Shown here piece by piece: positions 43,357 through 51,736 of a stretch of DNA of 64,000 nt (position 1 is the first letter of the stretch; each line of letters starts with the position of its first letter). The notes beneath the pieces were generated by a model. The model was not told where the DNA came from. It made no database searches and saw only the letters and a program-made list of their open reading frames with translations. Location of the stretch: positions 1-64,000 of the forward strand of contig DATARI010000143.1 in NCBI GenBank assembly GCA_036264255.1, read 5' to 3'. Source of the DNA: DASZIT01 sp036264255 (GTDB lineage: Bacteria; Actinomycetota; Acidimicrobiia; Acidimicrobiales; RAAP-2). The position numbers were made by a program, and so were the translations under genes.

Positions 43357-44488
43357 GGGCCAAGAGCAACACGGTGAAACTGGTGAAGTGGGCCAGCTCG
43401 GCCAGGACGATCGGTAGGCCGAACCCGACGTAGGTCAACGCATAGAAGACGGCATTCAACCCGGCCAGCTCATCGGGACCGGCGATCCGTTGCACTTCGA
43501 GCAGGCCCCCGACCAGGCAGACCCCGTAGCCGGCACCGAGGACGGGGCCGGCCGCCAGCACCACCCACGGGCTGGAGAGATCGGCGGCCAGGGCGGCGAC
43601 GGCCATCCCCACCGTCACCAGGGTGAGTCCGGTGACCGCCCCTCGGGAACTGCCGACCCGATCGAACCGGCGGGCTACCGGCTGGACACCCACCCCGACC
43701 CCGAGGGTCAGGGCGGCGATGACTCCGGCGAAGGCGATGCCGAAGCCCTGGGTCCTGCCGCTCACCACCGTCGGTAACACGGCAAAGGACACCGACGCGG
43801 CGCCGAACACCCAGGGAGCCATCGGCAGCACCACCGACAGGAACCGGGGGTGGGCGGCGGCGGGCACCCGGAGGCGGGCGATCAGGCTCGGGCCCGACCC
43901 GGCCGGCGGGGGAACGGTCTCGGGGACCCGCCACAAGCCGGGCAACACCAGTGCCATCACCGCCAGGTGGGGGAGGTAGGCGATGACCAGCGGGGCCGGC
44001 CCCCACTGGGCGATGAGCCCAGCCGCCAGCGGTCCGAGTCCGAAGCCGGCCGACAACCCGATGGCCGCTCTCCGGGCGCCGGCCTGCTCCCCGGCGGCGG
44101 TGTCGAACGGCGGGACCGACAACTCCTTGACCCAGGCGGTCCCGGCGGCGAAGACCGCACCGCTCACCGTGCCGGCCAGGAAGCGGCCCACGAACAGCAA
44201 CGGAGTGGAGTGGGCGCCGAGCATCAGCACCAGGGTGGCGGCCACCGACATCACCGCCGCCGGCCTCACCACCGTCCGGCGGCCCCAGCGGTCCGACGCC
44301 GGTCCGCCTATGAGGAGCGCGGGAATCAGCCCGAGGGCGTAGATCCCGAACAGCGCTTCGTTGAGGCTGAAGGCGAGTCCGAGGTGCTGGTGGTAGGCGA
44401 TCAGCAGTGAAGTGAACTGGTTGGCTCCCCAGCCGACCCCGAACATGACCGCCGCCACCGCCAGCCAGCTGCGCCGGGTCCCACTCAT
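43289..44488 (-). CDS. Major facilitator superfamily transporter
   Basis: 399 residues, twelve predicted membrane helices. The conserved loop between helices 2 and 3 appears as GGPASDRWGRRTVV near residue 62, the usual MFS signature. Single Asp and Arg residues in helices are few, consistent with a drug or metabolite antiporter. The ATG 44488 is divergent from a MarR gene across 164 bases, the usual arrangement for a regulated efflux pump. The substrate is unknown. The last 68 bases overlap the convergent gene. Confidence 0.85.
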   Translation of the reverse strand: MSGTRRSWLAVAAVMFGVGWGANQFTSLLIAYHQHLGLAFSLNEALFGIYALGLIPALLIGGPASDRWGRRTVVRPAAVMSVAATLVLMLGAHSTPLLFVGRFLAGTVSGAVFAAGTAWVKELSVPPFDTAAGEQAGARRAAIGLSAGFGLGPLAAGLIAQWGPAPLVIAYLPHLAVMALVLPGLWRVPETVPPPAGSGPSLIARLRVPAAAHPRFLSVVLPMAPWVFGAASVSFAVLPTVVSGRTQGFGIAFAGVIAALTLGVGVGVQPVARRFDRVGSSRGAVTGLTLVTVGMAVAALAADLSSPWVVLAAGPVLGAGYGVCLVGGLLEVQRIAGPDELAGLNAVFYALTYVGFGLPIVLAELAHFTSFTVLLLALTGLAAACLAAVAANAARGRRP

Positions 44489-44514
44489 GGGCGAGGTCCG
44501 CCGCGCCCGGTCGT

Positions 44515-44542
44515 CATCGGCATGACCCTACCCGTGCCGATG
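44515..44542. promoter_or_regulatory. Inverted repeat between divergent MFS and MarR genes
   Basis: CATCGGCA and TGCCGATG form perfect 8-base arms around a 12-base spacer, centred 40 bases from the MFS start and 124 from the MarR start. Its position suggests an operator controlling the pump, possibly bound by the adjacent MarR protein. Confidence 0.45.
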
Positions 44543-44652
44543 GATCGAGTTGCCCTTCTGAGCTGGGAAGAACTCCGCTGGTAGGGTCGGGCGACGTCGG
44601 CGCCCGCGACAGCCGTCGACCCCCAAACGCCCCGAACCGGCACTGGAGCACG

Positions 44653-45168
44653 GTGGCAGGACATCGGAAATCCCTCGACTTCGATCCCATCGAAGAAGCC
44701 CGCCGGCAATGGCGGGCCCACGGGTGGCAGGCCGCGGCGCCGGGCATGGCCGCGGTGACGTCGATCATGCGGGCCCACCAGATCTACCTGGCCCGGGTCG
44801 ACTCGGCCCTTCGTCCCTTCGACCTGACGTTTGCCCGCTACGAGTTGTTGATGCTGTTGAGTTTGAGCCGGACCGGCGCGTTGCCCCTCTCCAGGGTCGG
44901 GGACCGCCTGCAGGTGCACCCGGCCAGTGTCACCAACGCCGTCGACCGGCTGGAAGCCCAAACCTTGATCACCCGGCTCCCGCATCCCACCGACCGGCGC
45001 ACCACCCTGGCCAAGATCCTCCCGGAAGGGAGGCGGGTGGTGGAGTTGGCCACTGCCGCCCTCAACGATCAGGTCTTCACCGACGCCGGCCTCACCGACG
45101 AGCAGGCGGACAGCCTGTTCTCGTTGATCCGGTCTCTCCGGGTCGACCAGGGCGACTTCCGCGACTGA
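44653..45168 (+). CDS. MarR-family transcriptional regulator
   Basis: 171 residues. The winged helix-turn-helix includes DLTFARYELLMLLS, VGDRLQVHPASVTNAVDRLEAQTLI and the wing LPHPTDRRTTLAKILPEG, followed by a helical dimerisation end. The N-terminal 45 residues carry a Trp-rich element (ARRQWRAHGWQAA) seen in actinobacterial MarR proteins. It starts with GTG 44653 and is divergent from the MFS gene. It is distinct in sequence from the MarR protein at 35215-35685. Confidence 0.85.
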   Translation: MAGHRKSLDFDPIEEARRQWRAHGWQAAAPGMAAVTSIMRAHQIYLARVDSALRPFDLTFARYELLMLLSLSRTGALPLSRVGDRLQVHPASVTNAVDRLEAQTLITRLPHPTDRRTTLAKILPEGRRVVELATAALNDQVFTDAGLTDEQADSLFSLIRSLRVDQGDFRD

Positions 45169-45174
45169 CCGAGG

Positions 45175-45846
45175 TCACAACCGGTCGAGCACGCTGGACA
45201 GCCGCTCGACCGCCCCCGGGGTGCGGGCTCCCCACCAGAACAGGTCCTTCCCGTCGATGAAGACGGTGGGGGCCACCGACGAGAGTTCGGGGAGCTGCCG
45301 CCGGGTGAATGGGTACGGCTCACTCGGGGCCAGCACCACATCGGGATGCCGGTCGACCGCCGCTTCGAGCTCCAGGGTCGGATAGGGGCCGTCGTCCGCG
45401 AAGATCGAACTGACCCCGAGATAGGCCAGGAGGGAGGCGCCGTAGGTGGGCATCCCGAGCGCCATCCAGGGTCGCCGCCAGATGGGGACGAAGGCGGTCA
45501 AGCGGGCGGGTTTCGGCTCGGCCAGGGCAAATGCTTGACAGTCCGCCCCTACCCGGTGGGACAATTCCGCCATGGCGGGGTTGACATCCTCAATTGATCG
45601 GATGCCCAACACGTGTACCGGCACGCCCCGTTCGACCAGTGCGTCGTGGTCCTCCCGGCGGTTCTCTTCCTCGTCCACCACCACCAGATCGGCACCCAGC
45701 TCCACGATTTTGTCGATGTCCGGGTCCTTGGTCCCCCCGACGTGGGGGATGTCCGGCTGCTCGCAGAAGCGGGTGCAGGCCGCCGGGATCCGGCCCCAGC
45801 TGATGAGGGTCTCGGTCGCCGACGGGACCAGGCTGACGATGTTCAT
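45175..45846 (-). CDS. Metal/cobalamin receptor-like protein lacking a signal peptide
   Basis: 223 residues related to the periplasmic-binding proteins of B12 and iron-chelate ABC transporters (two lobes linked by one long helix). The first strand is NIVSLVPSATETLISWG; later come GGTKDPDIDKIVELGADLVVVDEEE, PTYGASLLAYLGVSSIF and HPDVVLAPSEPYPFT. It has no signal peptide and no lipobox, so it is probably cytoplasmic, and no permease or ATPase gene is nearby. It may bind a cofactor inside the cell or be a stand-alone sensor. The ATG at 45846 follows AGAGGA. Confidence 0.8.
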   Translation of the reverse strand: MNIVSLVPSATETLISWGRIPAACTRFCEQPDIPHVGGTKDPDIDKIVELGADLVVVDEEENRREDHDALVERGVPVHVLGIRSIEDVNPAMAELSHRVGADCQAFALAEPKPARLTAFVPIWRRPWMALGMPTYGASLLAYLGVSSIFADDGPYPTLELEAAVDRHPDVVLAPSEPYPFTRRQLPELSSVAPTVFIDGKDLFWWGARTPGAVERLSSVLDRL

Positions 45847-45960
45847 CGGGTTCGATCCTCTCTTTCGGCAGAGTACCAGCGGCGGCCGCCGAGGCACGGT
45901 GGCCGAGAAGTCCCGGCCAGGGTCGGGAATGGCCGCCGCGAGCCGGACGTTGCTCCCCAC

Positions 45961-46728
45961 GTGAGCGCGCTCGGCTTCTCATCTGGACAGCACCAGATCG
46001 GATCATCGGGGATCACCACCGCGAGGGTGGATCTGGCCCGCGCCATGGGCATCGGCGGGGTGGTGGCCTACAACTGGTGGGTGGCGGTCCCCTTCGTCCC
46101 GGGATTGTTGCGGTCACCCGACGAATTCTTCTCGGATCTCGAGGTGCCCGGCCTCCGGGATGCCGACCTGATGCAGCATGCCGACCTGCTGGCCGGGGTG
46201 CTGCTGGTGGCGGCCCTTTTGCTCCGGGGCAGCTCCGGCCGCAAGGGTGCCCGCCCGGAGTGGAAGTGGTTGGTGGCCTTCGGGGCCGCCGGCGCCATTG
46301 GCGGCCGATTCCCCTATGTGTGCTCCGAAGGTCTGAGCGCCACCTGTCGGAACCTCGAGTGGCACATGGAGCTGCCGCTCCATCACTACATTCACGTCCT
46401 GTCCGGAATCGCCGAATTCGCGTTCTTGACGGTGGCCGTGATCGTGGCCGTCCGGCGGACCCGGGGGGAGACGACCCGGGAAGCCAAGGCCTACCGGATG
46501 ATCCTCAAGGTCCTGATCATTGGCTACCCGTTCCTCGGTCTGGTCTATCTCACCGACCGGCTCGGGGCATTCGTAGAGCCGGTGTTCTTCCTGTCGTTCT
46601 CCGCCATGATCCTGGTGTCGCTGTTCGAACCGGTGGCAAAGCACAGCCTTCGAGCCGAGCACGACGACGATGCGGGCGTCACCGAGGTGACCGGTTGGGA
46701 CGGGGTCCGAACCACCGGCAACGCCTGA
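45961..46728 (+). CDS. Multi-pass membrane protein, DUF998-like
   Basis: 255 residues with about six hydrophobic segments, among them GGVVAYNWWVAVPFVPGL, LLAGVLLVAALLL, FAFLTVAVIVAV, MILKVLIIGYPFLGLVYL and VFFLSFSAMILVSLF. A conserved-looking central loop has FPYVCSEGLSATCRNLEWHMELPLHHYIHV, in which the two cysteines and three histidines may matter. The layout resembles DUF998 membrane proteins, which have no assigned function. I chose GTG 45961; a GTG at 46026 would remove a hydrophilic tail. The charged C-terminus is cytoplasmic. Confidence 0.6.
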   Translation: MSALGFSSGQHQIGSSGITTARVDLARAMGIGGVVAYNWWVAVPFVPGLLRSPDEFFSDLEVPGLRDADLMQHADLLAGVLLVAALLLRGSSGRKGARPEWKWLVAFGAAGAIGGRFPYVCSEGLSATCRNLEWHMELPLHHYIHVLSGIAEFAFLTVAVIVAVRRTRGETTREAKAYRMILKVLIIGYPFLGLVYLTDRLGAFVEPVFFLSFSAMILVSLFEPVAKHSLRAEHDDDAGVTEVTGWDGVRTTGNA

Positions 46729-46967
46729 ATCGGTCTCCTTCGGCGCCGGCCGGTTCCCGCCCGGATGCCCAGGATTGTCAGGCCCAGGCACGAATGGTGC
46801 TCGGGCGGGCACCCCGGAGGCAGGAATTGAGATTTTTCGCCCCTTCCGCCCTGGATGCGCCTAGGGTATGGCCATCGTCGACCCATTCACGCGGGCTGAC
46901 GGAGGTTGGGCTTCAAAATGGATCCCCGCGATTAAGTGCGTGAAAGTCAGCTCAAGGAGTGACAGTT

Positions 46968-47171
46968 ATGCCAGTAGGTGCAGTCAAGTGGTTCAACGCC
47001 GAGAAGGGCTTTGGTTTCATCACGCCCGACGGCGGCGGGGATGATCTCTTCGTCCACCAATCCGAAATCCAGATGGAAGGCTTCCGCGACCTCGCAGAAG
47101 GCCAACGTGTGGAGTTCGAGACGAAGCAGGGCCAAAAGGGCCTGCAAGCAAGCCAGGTCCGCAAGATCTGA
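46968..47171 (+). CDS. Cold-shock domain protein (CspA family)
   Basis: 67 residues, the usual length. The RNA-binding motifs RNP1 (KGFGFI) and RNP2 (LFVHQ) are intact in VKWFNAEKGFGFITPDGGGDDLFVHQSEI. It binds single-stranded RNA and DNA as a chaperone in cold adaptation or growth. The ATG at 46968 follows AAGGAG at a spacing of eight. The 239-base region upstream holds only its leader. A double hairpin with T-runs follows the stop. Confidence 0.95.
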   Translation: MPVGAVKWFNAEKGFGFITPDGGGDDLFVHQSEIQMEGFRDLAEGQRVEFETKQGQKGLQASQVRKI

Positions 47172-47180
47172 ATTGGCGAT

Positions 47181-47288
47181 CACCGGGTGTCGACCCGACG
47201 GCCTCACCTCCGGGTGGTAGTCGTCGGGCCGGCACCCTGGTGTCGTTTTAAGCCGCTGGAACCAAGGTTCCTGGCGGCCTTTTGTTTT
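47181..47288 (+). terminator. Two consecutive hairpins with T-runs after the cold-shock gene
   Basis: The first, 47181-47242, is a long interrupted stem closed by CACCGGGTG and CACCCTGGTG with inner CCCGACG/CGTCGGG arms; TCGTTTTA follows. The second, 47252-47278, pairs GCCGCTGGAACC with GGTTCCTGGCGGC around AA, followed by TTTTGTTTT. The second is a strong intrinsic terminator for the cold-shock gene; the first may add RNA stability. Confidence 0.8.
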
Positions 47289-47571
47289 GGGGCCCCCGGT
47301 TCGACCAGAAGCCGCGCCGCCCCGCGGTCCGTCGTGCCCAAACGCCGAACGGGCCGACCCCGCCGGGCCGCCAATGCCGCCGACGCCAGCACCTTCGACG
47401 CCAGCACCCTGCGACGATGAGCGAGCTGATGGCTGTGCCATCCGGGAGTGGGGGAGGCGGCGACGGCCGCGGCCACCACGAAGCCCGGCGATGGCATGGA
47501 GCAGGAATCACGGCCCGATGATGTGGATCTGCCGGGAGCCGGTCGCCCACCGGTGCCGATCCGAAGAGTCG

Positions 47572-47606
47572 GATGGCCCGGCCGGCTGAGTGCCGACCGG
47601 GCCATC
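47572..47606. terminator. Long hairpin between the cold-shock and Rpf-like genes
   Basis: Perfect 10-base arms GATGGCCCGG and CCGGGCCATC with a further CGGC/GCCG stem inside and a TGAGT loop. It lies 69 bases past the Rpf-like stop and lacks a T-run on either strand. It is probably a shared transcription end or insulator. Apart from this, I see nothing in the 386 bases between 47289 and 47674. Confidence 0.45.
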
Positions 47607-47674
47607 TTCGACGGTGATCCGGTTACCGGCCGCAGCCGTACCGGGTTCCGCCCGTCATACCTGTGCGGAACTGG

Positions 47675-48313
47675 TTACCAGGACGAGCACCCGTTCTGAT
47701 CGGGGACGTAACTGGTGCCCTCGATCCGCTGGGCCACGGCAATCTGCGCCGCGGGGGAAACATCGGAACCGCCGCCATTGGCGTACCAGTTGGCGGCATT
47801 GATCCCGAGTGAGTCCGGGTACTCGGGGCTGGCATACCCGATCCATCCGCCCTCCTCGCAGGAAGCCACTCGGCTCCAAGCTGCATAGGCCGAGTCGGTG
47901 CTGGACGAGTCCGACACCGTGGCCACCGGCGCGGGGGCCGGGGTCGGCACTGGCGCGGGGGCCGGGGCCGGGGTTGCGGGTACCACCGGAGCCGGTGCGG
48001 GCACCGGTGCCGGGGCGGCTACGACCGGGGCTGCCACGGGGGCAGCCACCGCGTTGAGCGCCGCCACATTTCCGGTACCGAGGGAGAGCAATGCTCCCAG
48101 GCCGGAAACGCTGGCGGGATGGCTCCCCGACGAGATCGGCGAGTCGAATCCGACCAACTGGGTCGCACTCGGTATCGACGAAGTCGGCGTCGAGGATCTA
48201 TGGGTTGCTGTCGAGGCCGCCTGTGAGCTGACAGGCGGGATCAGGACAGCGGAACTGACGGCAATCATGGTTGCGACGGCAAAAACCGCCACGAGTGCAA
48301 TGCGGGTCCGCAT
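47675..48313 (-). CDS. Secreted resuscitation-promoting-factor-like transglycosylase domain protein
   Basis: 212 residues. An N-terminal signal peptide (RIALVAVFAVATMIAVSSAVL) is followed by a Ser/Thr-rich part and a Pro/Ala/Val repeat region (APAPVPAPAPVVPATPAPAP), a typical cell-wall spacer. The last 70 residues form an Rpf-like lysozyme-fold domain: WSRVASCEEGGWIGY with the catalytic Glu after the Cys, SLGINAANWYANGG, and a closing Cys in DQNGCSSW that would form the disulfide. Such enzymes cleave peptidoglycan and can restart growth of dormant cells. The ATG at 48313 follows GGGAGG. A long leader precedes it. Confidence 0.82.
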   Translation of the reverse strand: MRTRIALVAVFAVATMIAVSSAVLIPPVSSQAASTATHRSSTPTSSIPSATQLVGFDSPISSGSHPASVSGLGALLSLGTGNVAALNAVAAPVAAPVVAAPAPVPAPAPVVPATPAPAPAPVPTPAPAPVATVSDSSSTDSAYAAWSRVASCEEGGWIGYASPEYPDSLGINAANWYANGGGSDVSPAAQIAVAQRIEGTSYVPDQNGCSSW

Positions 48314-48671
48314 GGCACCTCCCTTCGTAGGGCGCGCGAAGGCGCCTTCCTCTGCTCGGTGTTGGCGGGCTCCGGCCATTGCATTCGGTCCCCGGACGAG
48401 GAGCGGGAAGGCATCCTTCGTCCTGGCTTTACGCCGTAGGGTGTGCGGCCGGTTGGTCTACGCCCAAGATTGCTTCGTGGATCAGCCCTCGTTCATCGTC
48501 GTCGTCGTCTTCTCACGTGGGCGCGCGGCGTTACAGCCACACGTTCCCCACGTGGTCGCGCTCCCGTCCGTTGTTCGGACGGTTCTGGCCGTTGCACCCG
48601 GTGTCGGAAACTCCCGACTCAGGGCGGGGTTCTCCGTACTCCGGACTACCCAGCCAAATTGCGCTTGCGAA
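48314..48671 (-). other. Long structured leader of the Rpf-like gene
   Basis: About 350 bases without a plausible gene separate a good promoter from the Rpf-like start. On the minus strand several stems can be drawn, for example GCGCG...CGCGC around a CCACGT/ACGTGTGG hairpin, and GGACGA/TCGTCC. Actinobacterial rpf genes are often preceded by a cyclic-di-AMP riboswitch of about this length. I could not match its conserved boxes convincingly, so I leave the element unnamed. Confidence 0.4.
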
Positions 48672-48699
48672 AGTATACATAGTGCCGGCCCCAGGTCTA
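48672..48699 (-). promoter_or_regulatory. Promoter for the Rpf-like gene
   Basis: On the minus strand TAGACC, a 16-base spacer, and TATACT preceded by TG. This is close to a housekeeping sigma promoter and would start transcription near 48665, giving a leader of about 350 bases. The 129 bases between here and the end of mftF hold nothing else that I recognise. Confidence 0.5.
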
Positions 48700-48828
48700 G
48701 TCATGCCCTCTGACCTGGAGATATCCCGGTTCGGGCCTCCGAGCGATGCCTCCCCGTTCGGACACCCAGTGTGTTGGGATCACCCCGGAAAGCGATAATC
48801 GAGGCCACAGATGGCGCCCACAGCCGAG

Positions 48829-50262
48829 TCAGGTCTCCTTGGAACCGTCGGGGTCGCTCCGGCTCCACTTCAGCGAGGGAACCAGCGGACCCAGGGTCCG
48901 GGCTCGCAGGGCGCCGGCCCACACCCCGAGCCCGTAGGCGCAATCATCGGCGATGGCGGCCAGTGACCACCGGACCGGGTCGAGCGCCGGTCGACGTTGC
49001 CGCCATTCGACCAGCGGGGGCACCAGGGCCAGCATCATCGCCGCCCGCCGAAGCCGCTTCCCGCCCCGGAAGGCGGCGATGGCCAGCCCCGGGCCGAACA
49101 GCACGGTGGCGGCTCGGCCCATCCCGAACACGGTCCACCCCGTCCCCTGCCCGCTCCAGCCCATGGCCAGTCCGGGGGGGATGCCGTGTGCCCTCACCCG
49201 GCGGGCCAAATTGAGGCCATTGAGGGCGGTGACCAGGGCGGATACCCCTGGACCCCCGGCCAGCAGGGCCAGTGCCGCCACCGCCGCCGCCGGCCGGAGC
49301 TCCACCGGGGCCAGCCGCCCGGGATGTCGCCGGGCCAGTGGACCGGCCGATGTCCCGTACCGGAAGCGGCGCCCGAGCAGCCCTCCCCAGGAGGACGGGG
49401 CATGGTGCCCGATTTCGACCGAGGGGAGGTACCGCACGCTCCAGCCGGCGTCGACCAGGGACCACACCAGGTCGACATCCTCACCGAACCGGAGGCCGGC
49501 ATCGAACCCCCGGGTGAGGGCCCGGCACCGCACCACCAACGCCGCGGTCGGGACATACCTGACCCGTCGGCCCGGTCCCACTCCGCTCGGCTCCGGGCCC
49601 ATGTCGAGGGGGGAGCGATCCCGGTTGTAGCGGGCCCGGACCGACCGGGGGGCGCCGAGGGGTCGGACCCGGGGGGCGACCGCCCCGACCCCGGGGTCCG
49701 CGAACATGGCCACCAGCGGGCCCAGCCAGCCGGGGCCGGCCACGCAGTCACTGTCCAGGAAGGCCACCAACTCGGAGTCGACCCGGCCGATCCCGTCGTT
49801 GCGGGCGGCCGCCGGGCCGCCATTCTCGGGCCGGACCACCAACCGGGTGTGGTGGCGTTCGCAGACTTCGGCCACCGAGGCGGGGTCCCTCGAGCCGTCG
49901 TCGACCACCACCACCGGGGTACCGGGATCGAGGGAGGCCAGGCAGCCGTCGAGCCACTCGGGGCGGTCACGGACCGGGATCACCACCGTGACCTCGGCGA
50001 CATCGACGTCGACTCCGGCCGGGGGGACCGGGTGGGCCATGCCCGCATCGACCAGGCGTCGGCCGAGCTGTCGTTGGACCTCGGTCAGGGGCCCGCGTCC
50101 GCCGAGCGCGGCCAACGCCACCGGCCCTTCCGCCGCCAGCTTGAGGATGCGACCCGGGTACCCGCCGACCAGGACGGTGCCTCCGGCGAACGTGCGGACC
50201 GATGGATCGAGGTCCAGATGGAACCCGGGCGGCAGCCGGGAGGGGGGTGCCGGTGGGTTCAA
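48829..50262 (-). CDS. mftF: Mycofactocin glycosyltransferase
   Basis: 477 residues, family-2 glycosyltransferase. It adds glucose units to premycofactocin, giving the oligoglycosylated cofactor. An N-terminal domain of about 110 residues precedes the catalytic part: VTVVIPVRDRPEWLDGCLAS, VVVVDDGSRD and AFLDSDCVAGPGWL, the latter holding the DxD-type metal site. RFGEDVDLVWSLVDAGW provides the catalytic-base region. The last 130 residues contain hydrophobic segments, so it is likely membrane-associated. The only plausible start is TTG 50262, overlapping the SDR stop as TTGA. It is the last gene of the mycofactocin operon. Confidence 0.88.
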   Translation of the reverse strand: MNPPAPPSRLPPGFHLDLDPSVRTFAGGTVLVGGYPGRILKLAAEGPVALAALGGRGPLTEVQRQLGRRLVDAGMAHPVPPAGVDVDVAEVTVVIPVRDRPEWLDGCLASLDPGTPVVVVDDGSRDPASVAEVCERHHTRLVVRPENGGPAAARNDGIGRVDSELVAFLDSDCVAGPGWLGPLVAMFADPGVGAVAPRVRPLGAPRSVRARYNRDRSPLDMGPEPSGVGPGRRVRYVPTAALVVRCRALTRGFDAGLRFGEDVDLVWSLVDAGWSVRYLPSVEIGHHAPSSWGGLLGRRFRYGTSAGPLARRHPGRLAPVELRPAAAVAALALLAGGPGVSALVTALNGLNLARRVRAHGIPPGLAMGWSGQGTGWTVFGMGRAATVLFGPGLAIAAFRGGKRLRRAAMMLALVPPLVEWRQRRPALDPVRWSLAAIADDCAYGLGVWAGALRARTLGPLVPSLKWSRSDPDGSKET

Positions 50263-51044
50263 AGAGCCAGTCCGCCGTCCACCGGGACAACGGCGCCGGT
50301 GATGCCGCCCGTATCGGGGCCGGCCAACCAGAGGATGGTTCGGGCGATCTCCTCGGGAGCCAGGAGGCGCTCGACCGGCACCTGGGCGGCGAAGGACTGG
50401 GCGTCGGGGAGCCCGTAGAGCCGGGCGCTCTCCTCGAGCAGGGGGGTGGCCGTCGATCCGGGGCTCACCCCCACCGCCGTCACCCCGGTGCCCCGAAGAT
50501 CCACCGCCAGGCCTCGGACCAGCCCGGCGACTCCCGCCTTGGCCGCCCCGTAGGCGGCCAGGCCGGCCAGCCCGCGGGTGGCGGCGGCGGAGGCCACGGC
50601 GATGAACCGCCCTTCCCTCGGCGCTGGACGGCGGAGGAGAGCGGGTATCCCTACCCGGGCGGCGGTCATCTGCCCCCCGAGGTCGGTGTCGACCACCGCC
50701 TCCATCTCGGCCTCGGGCATCTCCCACAGGGGTACCCCGCCGGCGATCACCCCGGCGGCGGCGATCACCGCGTCGAGACCCCCGAACCGCGCCTCCGCCC
50801 TCGCCACCGCCGCCGCCATCGCCACCGGGTCGGTGGTGTCGGCCAGGTGGGCGACGACATCCTCACTCCCGGTGGAGAGCACCACCGCCCGGAGGTCTTC
50901 CTCGCTGCCGAGCCGATAGGGGAGCCGGGGGTCGTCGGCGGCCCGGTCGACCGCCACTACCGCCCAGCCGGACCCGGCCAGGGCGAGGACGGTGGCGGCT
51001 CCGATCCCCCGGGCGGCACCGGTGACCAGCGCGACCCGGGTCAT
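50259..51044 (-). CDS. Short-chain dehydrogenase of the mycofactocin locus
   Basis: 261 residues. The Rossmann nucleotide motif is VTGAARGIGAA, the active site Ser appears in IAVASAAAT and YGAAK gives Tyr and Lys. SPGSTATPLL follows. A segment of about 20 residues (PYRLGSEEDLRAVVLSTG) after the first strands is longer than in ordinary SDRs. Mycofactocin-dependent SDRs are known to carry such inserts and to hold NAD(H) without releasing it. Its place between mftE and mftF supports this reading. The natural alcohol substrate is unknown. Confidence 0.85.
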   Translation of the reverse strand: MTRVALVTGAARGIGAATVLALAGSGWAVVAVDRAADDPRLPYRLGSEEDLRAVVLSTGSEDVVAHLADTTDPVAMAAAVARAEARFGGLDAVIAAAGVIAGGVPLWEMPEAEMEAVVDTDLGGQMTAARVGIPALLRRPAPREGRFIAVASAAATRGLAGLAAYGAAKAGVAGLVRGLAVDLRGTGVTAVGVSPGSTATPLLEESARLYGLPDAQSFAAQVPVERLLAPEEIARTILWLAGPDTGGITGAVVPVDGGLAL

Positions 51045-51736
51045 CGCCGCACGTCCCCGGATGCCGCGACAAACCCGATCAGGTCGTCCACCGCCGCGGC
51101 CAGCAGCCGTTCGCCCTCTTCCCGGTTGGCGGCGGTCGGGTCACCGAGCACCCCGTTCGGGCTCAGCGACCGCACCCCGCCGGCGCGGAGGTCGGGAAGG
51201 ATCTCGGCCAGTGGCCGGGTGTCGCCGGGTCGGGCCGACCCGAGGTGGACCCGGTGGGGGGCGATGGCCAACATCAGCGAGGTCTCGGTGTGGCCGGCAT
51301 GGGCGTCACCTTGCCATTTCGGGCTCCAGGCCCGCACGTCCCGACCCTCGGAGCAGAGGAGGGACACCGCCCGCTGGACCGGGACGGCGTTCCCGCCGTG
51401 GGTGGAGACCACCACCATGGTGGTGAACGCGGCGCCGGCGGACCGGCCCAGCTCCACCAGCACCGCCTCGGTGGCGGCCTGCCCGATGGACAGCGTGCCG
51501 GGAAACCCGTCGTGCTCGCCGCTGGATCCGTAGGGGAGGGGCGGGGCCACCACCGCCTTCGGAAGCCGGAGCCCGATGGCCGGATGGGCGACGATGGCGG
51601 CAGCGATGTCGGTGTCGGTGGTGACCGGCAGGTGGGGCCCGTGCTGCTCGGTGGATCCGATCGGGACCAGGAGCACCGCCTCCCCTTCGGTGATCCTCCC
51701 GATCTCCGGCCAGGCCAGGTCGGCCAGGGCGGTCAC
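51041..51736 (-). CDS. mftE: Mycofactocin peptidase, creatininase family
   Basis: 231 residues. It removes the leader after MftC has modified the C-terminal Val-Tyr, leaving the AHDP core. Metal ligands of the creatininase fold are visible: Glu and His in GSTEQHGPHLPVTTDT, His in STHGGN and Glu in GDAHAGHTETS. It starts with GTG 51736 in a GTGA overlap with the ETF beta gene and overlaps the SDR gene by four bases. Confidence 0.92.
   Translation of the reverse strand: MTALADLAWPEIGRITEGEAVLLVPIGSTEQHGPHLPVTTDTDIAAAIVAHPAIGLRLPKAVVAPPLPYGSSGEHDGFPGTLSIGQAATEAVLVELGRSAGAAFTTMVVVSTHGGNAVPVQRAVSLLCSEGRDVRAWSPKWQGDAHAGHTETSLMLAIAPHRVHLGSARPGDTRPLAEILPDLRAGGVRSLSPNGVLGDPTAANREEGERLLAAAVDDLIGFVAASGDVRR

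Noticed and set aside
48314..48671. Cyclic-di-AMP riboswitch before the Rpf-like gene
   Set aside because: Position and size fit, but I could not find its conserved boxes, so I report only an unnamed leader.
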